5,982 nucleotides of DNA from CAYSSM01 sp964433905 (GTDB lineage Bacteria; Patescibacteriota; UBA1384; UBA12157; JAENIV01). The stretch spans positions 1 through 5,982 of the forward strand of contig CAYSSM010000031.1 of NCBI GenBank assembly GCA_964433905.1, written 5' to 3'. Positions 1 to 4,856 of this stretch are shown here, piece after piece. Made by a program: the position numbers and the translations under genes. The notes beneath the pieces were generated by a model. That model did not search any database and had not been told where the DNA came from. It was given only the letters and a program-made list of their open reading frames with translations. Each line of letters begins with the position of its first letter. Position 1 is the stretch's first letter.

Positions 1-25
1 CGGGTATAAATAAGGATTTCGCTCT

Positions 26-943
26 TTAGTTTTTTCTAACAGACAATTTTTTATTTTCTTGAGATCTTGAAACAACGCCTTTTTTATGGTGATATTTTTC
101 AATTTTTTCTTTGTCGAAATGGTTATGGATTTTAGGTTCTAAGTCCTTCATTTTTTGTTGGGCTAAAATATATTCTTCAAAAATCATTTCAACATCTTCT
201 TCTTTTTCTGGGGCAACTTTTTGCTTTTTTAAAGGGCAAAGATGCTGGTAGTCGCACCAATCGCAGAAATTATTTTCTTTGGGTAAATAATCCTTTTCAT
301 TTTCAATTTTTTCAGCAGTTTCAATAATTTCTTCTTTTAGAGCATCAATCTCATCGTCTTGCCGTGTGGTGGTAAGTTTCAAATCGGGTTTTAGAAAATA
401 CATTGAAAGCCGAACGTCTTCGGCATCAGGCCAAAGCTCTTTAATCGCTATATTATAAAATCCTAGTTGCTTATCTTTATCAATATCCTGCTGGGTTTTT
501 GGTTTAAAATTGGTTTTGTAGTCAATGACTTCATAGGCGCCAAATGGTAATTTATCGATCCGGTCAATGGCTCCGGACAAAGTGTGTTTATCGTTTAGCT
601 GAATATAAAATCTTTTTTCGGTGGCAATGGTATCCTGTAATCCTGGCGTTAGAGTTTTATAAAAAGTCTTGATGATTTCTTTGCCAACTGGATAATATTG
701 GTCTTTTTGTCTATCATCGGCAAATGAGGTAATATTCTTAAAACCTTCATCATATAATTTTAGTGTTTCTTCGATTGCGGGAATAATCGGCTCTCTTTTT
801 AAGGCGTTTTCAACAATTCCATGTATCAAAGAACCAAATTCAAGTTCAGGTTTTTTGGCAATTGGAATTCTGTCGATATAAGAAAATTTGTATTTTAGGG
901 GACAGCGACTAAAAGTGTCGAAGGCCGAAAATGATATGCGCAT
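26..943 (-). CDS. PD-(D/E)XK nuclease family protein (RecB/Cas4-like, Fe-S cluster type)
   Basis: Predicted stand-alone RecB-family nuclease, acting on DNA ends or single strands in repair or recombination; the exact substrate is not deducible. Counting from the ATG at 949, I see Cys16 in a CPLKYKF context, His43 in GSLIHG, Asp129 in GAIDRID, Asp143 and Lys145 in EVIDYKT, and a QxxxY motif at 161-165. Together these form the full metal-dependent active site. Cys229-x2-Cys232-x5-Cys238 with Cys16 matches the four-cysteine 4Fe-4S clasp of AddB, Dna2 and Cas4. No helicase domain is present and no CRISPR array is in view. I prefer the ATG at 943 (305 aa) because an extended -10 box ends 6 nt before it, implying a leaderless mRNA, and family members commonly start near this point. 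The ATG at 949 (307 aa) is the alternative and lacks a Shine-Dalgarno. The Lys/Glu-rich C-terminus may be frameshifted (see findings). Family call is firm; precise role is unknown. Confidence 0.88.
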   Translation of the reverse strand: MRISFSAFDTFSRCPLKYKFSYIDRIPIAKKPELEFGSLIHGIVENALKREPIIPAIEETLKLYDEGFKNITSFADDRQKDQYYPVGKEIIKTFYKTLTPGLQDTIATEKRFYIQLNDKHTLSGAIDRIDKLPFGAYEVIDYKTNFKPKTQQDIDKDKQLGFYNIAIKELWPDAEDVRLSMYFLKPDLKLTTTRQDDEIDALKEEIIETAEKIENEKDYLPKENNFCDWCDYQHLCPLKKQKVAPEKEEDVEMIFEEYILAQQKMKDLEPKIHNHFDKEKIEKYHHKKGVVSRSQENKKLSVRKN

Positions 944-949
944 ACTCAT

Positions 950-978
950 ATTCTATCAATTAATTGGCAAGCGGTAAA
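950..978 (-). promoter_or_regulatory. Extended -10 promoter of the nuclease gene
   Basis: On the minus strand TTTACC (978-973) is followed after 17 bp by TAGAAT (955-950), with a TGA extended -10 element directly before it. The expected start point is about 943, the A of an in-frame ATG, so the transcript would be leaderless. The -35 regions of this and the divergent promoter overlap. Inferred from sequence only. Confidence 0.55.
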
Positions 979-992
979 GGTTGTGTGATAAT
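964..992 (+). promoter_or_regulatory. Extended -10 promoter of the membrane-anchored protein gene
   Basis: TTGGCA (964-969), a 17-bp spacer, then GATAAT (987-992) preceded by TGT. The predicted start point falls at about 999-1002, on or just before the ATG at 1002. This supports that ATG over the in-frame TTG at 981, which would lie inside the promoter. Confidence 0.6.
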
Positions 993-1001
993 GTAATTAG
1001 G

Positions 1002-1526
1002 ATGAAGAAAAATTGGAAAAGTTTTGTTTTGGTAATTTTGATTTTTATTTTAGGTTTTAGCGGAGGGGTTTTTTATTGGACGTATCTTAAAACTAAAAAT
1101 ATTTCTTCTTCGGCATTAAACGCAGCTAAAAATTCCCAATCTTTTATCACACCGACACCGACAGCTTCGTCTTCGGCGGTAGCTAAGCCGGTAAGCAATC
1201 TAAAAATTCCCGATATTGATGTTGAAGGAGCAGATTTAGCTGATGTGCCAAGATATCCGGGTTCAATTCGTTCAATTTATGAAAAATCTACTGACGGAAC
1301 ACAAGTTTTAATCGAATATTACGCCAAAGAAAGCAGCAGCAAAATTTGGGAATATTATAAAAATACTCTTAAGGACACCTGGACTTTAATGTCGGCCGAC
1401 AAACAAACTTTGACTTTTAGCAAAAATGGCGCCGAACTTGCGATTGAAATTATCGATGAGGATGAAACTCCTATCTCACAATATCAGATCTCGTACACAA
1501 AAGTGGAAGCCCAGCCGGCAGAATAA
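1002..1526 (+). CDS. Membrane-anchored extracytoplasmic protein of unknown function
   Basis: I do not recognise a named family. The 174-aa protein starts MKKNWKS, followed by one hydrophobic segment (residues about 7-25, rich in Val, Ile, Leu, Phe). It fits an uncleaved N-terminal anchor with few positive charges in front. A Ser/Thr/Pro/Ala linker follows (about 45-62). A compact C-terminal domain (about 80-168) contains a VPRYPGS motif, a YYAKESS..WEYYK segment and a final predicted beta-rich part. That pattern resembles small domains where a YPGS-type start is followed by a pair of strands and a helix ending in FYK/YYK and then a Trp, but I cannot name it. No lipobox cysteine is visible. 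The start was chosen from the extended -10 promoter at 964-992; no Shine-Dalgarno is seen, so translation is probably leaderless. It is divergently transcribed from the nuclease gene and may share control with it. Confidence 0.75.
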   Translation: MKKNWKSFVLVILIFILGFSGGVFYWTYLKTKNISSSALNAAKNSQSFITPTPTASSSAVAKPVSNLKIPDIDVEGADLADVPRYPGSIRSIYEKSTDGTQVLIEYYAKESSSKIWEYYKNTLKDTWTLMSADKQTLTFSKNGAELAIEIIDEDETPISQYQISYTKVEAQPAE

Positions 1527-1752
1527 TTTCTAAATTGCGCTATACTTAAGGGAAAAACTTTTGTTTTCAGCCGCCCTTTCGACGTCAGTCGATTGCGAAG
1601 CTACATCCAACCTATTCGTCGCTTTCTGTTTGACATCGTCCCGACATTCTCTTGTCAAACGAAACGCGTCTCAACCGGCATTTCACAAAAGTTCATCCCT
1701 TGAGTTTTTATATATTTTTTTAGTGTTCGATACATTATTCATTATTACTATC

Positions 1753-1796
1753 TTGACACTTCGATGTTACTCAGTGTCAACCCTGAGGGGTTGACA
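1753..1796. repeat. Nested palindromes overlapping the promoter of the Fe-S operon
   Basis: TTGACACT (1753-1760) pairs perfectly with AGTGTCAA (1773-1780). TGTCAACCC (1775-1783) pairs perfectly with GGGTTGACA (1788-1796) around a TGAG loop. The two stems share 1775-1780, so as RNA or cruciform they are mutually exclusive. As DNA they form three TTGACA half-sites in alternating orientation. The last half-site is also the -35 box of the downstream promoter, a good position for a repressor operator. Binding is inferred, not shown. Confidence 0.6.
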
Positions 1797-1818
1797 TATG
1801 TTATATATGATGTAATAT
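1791..1818 (+). promoter_or_regulatory. Promoter of the antitoxin-like/nifS/iscU operon
   Basis: Consensus -35 TTGACA (1791-1796), 16-bp spacer, -10-like TAATAT (1813-1818). The expected start near 1825 leaves only about 9 nt of leader, which includes the Shine-Dalgarno GAGG (1825-1828) five bases before the ATG at 1834. The whole segment 1797-1824 is AT-rich, so other -10 choices are possible. Confidence 0.5.
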
Positions 1819-1833
1819 ATAATTGAGGTTAAA

Positions 1834-2028
1834 ATGAGCAAAAATATCAATGTTAACGAACTGCAATCTCAAGTCTCTAAAATTTTAAAAGATGTTGAAA
1901 AAGGCGAGGTTTTTGAAGTTATGCGTTATAGCAAACCGATAGCCGTGGTTTTGTCTTACCCAAAATATCTCAAACTAAAAGGCGAGTGCAAAGAGTGCAT
2001 TCAAGATTTAAGAAAGTTGGTTAAATGA
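1834..2028 (+). CDS. Phd/YefM-family antitoxin-like DNA-binding protein
   Basis: A 64-aa protein with the Phd/YefM N-terminal fold signature: INVNELQSQVSKILKDVEKGEVFEV, then a short strand ending SKPIAVVLSYPKY. In this family that region forms a dimer that binds palindromic operators, and the C-terminal tail neutralises a toxin. Here the tail is short (about residues 47-64) and carries Cys52-x-x-Cys55 in KGECKECI, unusual for a generic antitoxin. GAGG at 1825-1828 supports the start. The stop overlaps the start of the cysteine desulfurase gene as ATGA, so the two are translationally coupled, and no toxin-sized gene lies on either side. The context suggests an orphan antitoxin used as a transcriptional regulator of Fe-S cluster assembly, possibly sensing metal or redox state through CxxC; that is inference. 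Family assignment is good but rests on a short sequence. Confidence 0.8.
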   Translation: MSKNINVNELQSQVSKILKDVEKGEVFEVMRYSKPIAVVLSYPKYLKLKGECKECIQDLRKLVK

Positions 2029-3305
2029 AAGTATATTTAGATTACGGGGCCACAACCCCAGTAAAATCTGAAGTTCTGACTGCCCTATTGCCATATTTAA
2101 AAGAAAATTTTGGCAATCCGTCAAGTATTCATGAGTGGGGGAGAATCGCCAGAGCGGCGGTTGACGAGGCGCGCGAAAAGACAGCCAAGTTTTTGAATGC
2201 TGATGCGGCAGAAATCGTTTTTACTTCCGGCGGCACTGAAGCTGACAATCTTGCGATAAGAGGGCTAATTAGAAATCCGTTAGAAGAAAACGGAGGACAG
2301 TTAGGAAATCAGAAAATAGAAAATAGTCAGTCCAATAACCAATCTCTAATTTCCAAACCAATTTCCAATTTCCAACAACCATTTTCTCTTCCTCATATCA
2401 TCACTTCTCAAATCGAACATCACGCTGTTTTAAATACCTGCAAAGCTTTGGAAAAAGAAGGGTTGGCCGAGGTAACATATATAAAGCCAAATCGCGATGG
2501 TATTATCGAAACCGAAAAAATCAAAAAAGCGATTAAGAAAAATACGGTTTTGGTTTCGATTATGTATGTTAACAATGAAATCGGTACTGTCCAACCGATC
2601 CGTGAAATCGGCAAAATGATTGAAAAAGAGAACAGTAGTCGGTTGGCGGTTGGCGGTAAGCGTATTTATTTCCACACCGATGCCGTTCAGGCGGCAGAAT
2701 ACTTGCCGATGGATGTGGATTTTTTGCATGTTGATTTATTAACAATTTCCGGCCATAAAATCGGCGCGTCCAAAGGAATCGGCGCTTTATACATTAAAAA
2801 AGGCACACCAATAAAAAATATCTCTTTTGGTGGCGAACAAGAAATGGGCTTTCGTGCTGGTACAGAAAATATAACGGGAATTATTGCTTTAGGGAAAGCG
2901 GTATCAGTGATAAATCAGAAATCAGAAATCTCATTCGAGTCTGAGCCTGAGGGCTCATCCCTCAGAGTCGAAGACAGAAATCAGAAAATCAAAGGACTGC
3001 GCGATTATCTTATAAATAAAGTTTTAAAAGAAATATCAGAGGTTGAGTTAAACGGTTCAAAAGAATTACGCAGTCCCAATAACGCCAATTTTTATTTTAA
3101 ATATATCGAAGGCGAGTCAATTGTGATTGCGATGGATTTAGAAGGAGTCGGTTGTTCAACAGGTTCGGCTTGCACCTCGCAGTCGCTTGAGCCGTCACAT
3201 GTGATTATGGCCACATATTCTGATCCCAAAAGAGCCGCCGGTTCAGTGAGGTTTACTTTAGGAGATAAAACCACCAAAGAAGAATTAGACTATGCAGTAA
3301 AAAAA
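2025..3305 (+). CDS. nifS: Cysteine desulfurase, NifS/IscS type (3' end lost in gap)
   Basis: PLP-dependent enzyme that takes sulfur from L-cysteine and passes it as persulfide to the IscU scaffold. Visible residues: LDYGATTP start motif, TSGGTEADN (67-75) for PLP phosphate, His132 in IEHHAVL, Asn184 in YVNNEIGTVQPI, Asp219 and Gln222 in HTDAVQ, Schiff-base Lys245 in SGHK, GFRAGTEN (275-282), and catalytic Cys383 in STGSACTS. The 427 visible residues run to the gap at ...LDYAVKK. About 15-25 more would be expected from the family, so the protein is longer than the usual 380-400. The excess lies in three loops: residues about 84-122, 200-212 and 294-322. All three are built from short DNA repeats, and all are in frame. 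The start overlaps the upstream stop (ATGA). Frame continuity through the Ns means nothing, since a gap of exactly 100 N is normally of unknown length. iscS is an equally valid symbol. Confidence 0.95.
2274..2390 (+). repeat. Low-complexity insertion in nifS (loop 1)
   Basis: Codes about 39 residues rich in Asn, Gln and Ser between NLAIRG and HIITS, where E. coli IscS has only about 10. It contains AATTTCCA three times (2348, 2360, 2367) and the 13-mer GAAATCAGAAAAT (2305-2317), which recurs at 2977-2989 in loop 3. The reading frame is preserved. Confidence 0.7.
2622..2660 (+). repeat. Short tandem-repeat insertion in nifS (loop 2)
   Basis: GGTTGGC is repeated twice and a third copy begins (2641-2657). 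It encodes SRLAVGG within a segment about 10 residues longer than E. coli IscS, just before the HTDAVQ active-site strand. Smaller and less certain as an insertion than the other two. Confidence 0.5.
2912..2990 (+). repeat. AAATCAG repeats enclosing a palindromic element in nifS (loop 3)
   Basis: AAATCAG occurs in tandem at 2912-2930 and again at 2978-2984. Between them lies an imperfect palindrome (2934-2972) with outer arms TTCGAGTCTGAG and CTCAGAGTCGAA (11 of 12 positions pair) and a core hairpin GAGCC-TGAG-GGCTC (2943-2956). The octamer CAGAAATC flanks the palindrome on both sides (2923-2930 and 2975-2982), like a target duplication. The segment encodes residues about 296-322 of the desulfurase, about 20 more than the family norm at this place, between two helices away from the active site. 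Confidence 0.75.
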
Positions 3306-3405
3306 NNNNNNNNNNNNNNNNNNNNNNNNNNNNNNNNNNNNNNNNNNNNNNNNNNNNNNNNNNNNNNNNNNNNNNNNNNNNNNNNNNNNNNNNNNNNNNN
3401 NNNNN
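3306..3405. other. Assembly gap (100 N)
   Basis: Exactly 100 Ns, the usual placeholder for a scaffold join of unknown length. The missing piece should contain the C-terminus of the cysteine desulfurase and the first few codons of iscU. Homologous proteins suggest that about 60-90 bases would suffice. Confidence 0.97.
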
Positions 3406-3409
3406 AAAA

Positions 3410-3811
3410 GTGATGAATCATTTTCTGCATCCTAAAAATATGGGTCAGATCAAAAATCCTTCCGGCGTTGGCCGAGTCGGCAATCCCGTTTGCGGTGATG
3501 TGATGGAACTTTCTTTAAAAATCAAACCTGCCAAAGATATTAATCAGAGCAAAATTACCGATGTTAAATTCAAAACATTTGGCTGCGGCGCGGCAATTGC
3601 CAGCTCGTCGATGATGACAGAGATAGTTAAAGGTAAGACAGTTTCTGAAGCTATAAAGATAACCAACAATGCTGTTACCGAAGCATTGGGCGGCTTGCCG
3701 CCGGTAAAACGCCACTGTTCCGTTCTGGCCAAAGAAGCTTTGGTCAAGGCCATAGATAACTGGAAACAAAAATCAATCCATTCGACAAGCTCAGGCCATT
3801 CGATGCTCTGA
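3410..3811 (+). CDS. iscU: Iron-sulfur cluster scaffold protein IscU (5' end in gap)
   Basis: Scaffold on which 2Fe-2S clusters are built from sulfur delivered by the desulfurase encoded just upstream. Counting from the GTG at 3410, Cys28 and Asp30 lie in GNPVCGD, Cys59 in FKTFGCGAAIASSS, and Cys103 with His102 in VKRHCSVLA: the complete ligand set. LPPVK (96-100), the loop recognised by the HscA chaperone in other bacteria, is present although no hscA or hscB is in view. The codons just before GTG read AAA, giving KVMNHFLHPKN, which matches the family's usual YSEKVMEHFLNPRN. The GTG is therefore probably internal, and the true start lies some 4-5 codons upstream inside the Ns. The last 10 or so residues (IHSTSSGHSML) and the TGA stop are encoded by a palindromic repeat and do not resemble the normal C-terminal helix end. 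Confidence 0.95.
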   Translation: MMNHFLHPKNMGQIKNPSGVGRVGNPVCGDVMELSLKIKPAKDINQSKITDVKFKTFGCGAAIASSSMMTEIVKGKTVSEAIKITNNAVTEALGGLPPVKRHCSVLAKEALVKAIDNWKQKSIHSTSSGHSML

Positions 3812-3864
3812 GGAGCCCTCAGGCTCTCGAAGAGATTGATGGTGAGCAAAGTCGAACCATCAAT
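3778..3864. repeat. Palindromic repeat element at the 3' end of iscU
   Basis: The compound element begins with TTCGACAAGCTCAGG (3781-3795). It continues with an imperfect palindrome whose core GAGCC-CTCA-GGCTC (3813-3826) is the exact reverse complement of the 14-mer at 2943-2956 in nifS, again with TTCGA/TCGAA outer arms (3800-3804 and 3827-3831). A third, perfect 9-bp stem, ATTGATGGT/ACCATCAAT (3835-3843 with 3856-3864), follows. No T-tract follows on the plus strand, so this is not a canonical terminator. It resembles REP-type bacterial palindromes. Mobility is inferred from the second copy. Confidence 0.7.
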
Positions 3865-3871
3865 AAAAAAA

Positions 3872-3891
3872 TGATATCATTGAAAAGAGGG
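3872..3891 (+). promoter_or_regulatory. Possible extended -10 and Shine-Dalgarno of the cvpA-CAP gene
   Basis: TGA-TATCAT (3872-3880) could be an extended -10 element, inside the 10-bp palindrome ATGATATCAT (3871-3880); no good -35 is seen. GAGGG (3887-3891), four bases before the ATG at 3896, is a clear ribosome binding site and fixes the start. The promoter is weak evidence; the ribosome binding site is solid. Confidence 0.4.
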
Positions 3892-3895
3892 ATAA

Positions 3896-4849
3896 ATGTT
3901 TAGTTGGGTTGATATTTTAGTTTTAGTGATAATTGCTATTTATACTATTGACGGCTACCGCCGCGGGTTTTTAAAAACCGCCCTTGATGTCGTAGGTATT
4001 GTTTTATCTTTTCTTATCGCTTTAAAGTTTTACGATATAATTAGTTCAATTTTAGTTACTCAGGGAACGAATACTGACCTTGCCAAACCTTTGGGTTTTT
4101 TCCTGCTTTGGACAATCACTCAAATAGTCTTTTATTTTTTAGCCATGCTAATTTTTCATTATATTCCCGATTATATTAATGGTAGAAAAACCAATCTTTA
4201 TTTTGGCATTCTTGCGGGAATGATTAAGGGCACGGCAATCGTTTCCGTTTTTTTAATGATTGTGATGATTTTTCCCGTTTCCAATAACATAAAAAGTCAA
4301 TTTTCCGATTCGGTAATTGGCGGTCCTTTAATTAAAATTACTGCCGATGTTGAAAATCGAATGGAAAACATCTTAGGCCGGCTCAATAACACTTTAACTT
4401 TTTATGGAGTTAGTCCTGAACATGACGGCATTACCAAGCTAAGTTTTCAAACAAATCAGATTAGTATTGATGAAGCTTCCGAAAATCAGATGTTAATTTT
4501 AATCAATAACGAAAGAACAAAAGCTGGTCTGGCGCCATTAAAAATGGATATTTTAATAAGAAATGTGGCCCGCACTCATTCGATGGACATGCTAAGAAAT
4601 GGCTATTTTTCCCACGACGATTTATCGGGTAAAACGCCTCTTGAAAGAATGAATGACGCCAATGTTATCTTTAATGGCGGCGGCGAAAATTTAGCTTTAG
4701 CGCCAACCATGAACCTTGCTCAAATAGGATTAATGAATTCAGAATCTCACAGAGAAAATATTTTAGATCCCCAATTTACCAGAATAGGTATTGGAGTGAT
4801 TGATGCCGGTAAATACGGCAAAATGATTACTCAAAATTTTGCCGATTAA
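3896..4849 (+). CDS. CvpA membrane domain fused to a CAP/SCP domain
   Basis: The 317-aa protein has two parts. Residues 1-130 form a CvpA-like (colicin V production family) domain with about four hydrophobic segments (5-20, 28-50, 66-90, 104-127) and the family's DGYRRGFLKT motif (19-28). Residues about 192-317 form a CAP domain of the bacterial YkwD type: INNERTKAGLAPL, His228 in RTHSMDM, YFSHDD (237-242), GENLA (263-267), and His285 in ESHRENIL, ending in TQNF. CAP domains of this kind are extracytoplasmic; a role in envelope maintenance or binding is usual, but the reaction is not established for bacterial members. No transmembrane segment separates the CAP domain from the last CvpA helix, only a linker, so the C-terminus should face outside. 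It is followed 7 bp later by folD, probably on the same mRNA. Confidence 0.9.
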   Translation: MFSWVDILVLVIIAIYTIDGYRRGFLKTALDVVGIVLSFLIALKFYDIISSILVTQGTNTDLAKPLGFFLLWTITQIVFYFLAMLIFHYIPDYINGRKTNLYFGILAGMIKGTAIVSVFLMIVMIFPVSNNIKSQFSDSVIGGPLIKITADVENRMENILGRLNNTLTFYGVSPEHDGITKLSFQTNQISIDEASENQMLILINNERTKAGLAPLKMDILIRNVARTHSMDMLRNGYFSHDDLSGKTPLERMNDANVIFNGGGENLALAPTMNLAQIGLMNSESHRENILDPQFTRIGIGVIDAGKYGKMITQNFAD

Positions 4850-4852
4850 GGA
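4848..4852 (+). promoter_or_regulatory. Shine-Dalgarno deciding the folD start
   Basis: AAGGA overlaps the stop codon of the preceding gene (TAA 4847-4849) and stands four bases before the ATG at 4857. It selects that ATG over an in-frame TTG at 4839 inside the upstream gene and points to coupled translation. Confidence 0.75.
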
Positions 4853-4856
4853 CAAG

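Larger units (their letters stand above)
1527..1833. other. Non-coding stretch with raised GC and multiple inverted repeats
   Basis: About 307 bp with no convincing gene. Two consecutive 60-bp blocks (1561-1680) are each 50% GC by hand count, clearly above the flanking genes. TTGACA or its complement occurs five times (1630, 1653, 1753, 1775, 1791). These pair into GTTTGACA/TGTCAAAC (1628-1635 with 1653-1660) and the stems described separately at 1753-1796. A weak -10-like TATACT lies at 1541-1546 without a good -35. The stretch could be a long 5' leader, a structured RNA, or a decayed repeat or gene. I cannot decide between these. Confidence 0.5.

Noticed and set aside
26..943. Cas4 of a CRISPR-Cas system.
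   Set aside because: The motif set is shared by Cas4, AddB-type and other RecB-like nucleases; no cas gene or repeat array is in the window, so the neutral family name is safer.
1561..1794. A 77-codon open frame on the plus strand starting with TTG in the intergenic region.
   Set aside because: No Shine-Dalgarno, odd composition (Cys/Ser-rich, then hydrophobic), no recognisable family, and it runs through the inverted repeats and into the -35 box of the next operon. Most likely chance.
1834..2028. Complete toxin-antitoxin module.
   Set aside because: The following gene is a full cysteine desulfurase and the preceding region has no toxin-like reading frame; only an antitoxin-like protein is present.
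3835..3864. Intrinsic terminator of the iscU operon formed by ATTGATGGT/ACCATCAAT.
   Set aside because: The stem is AT-rich and is followed by A, not T, on the transcribed strand, so it lacks the U-tract.
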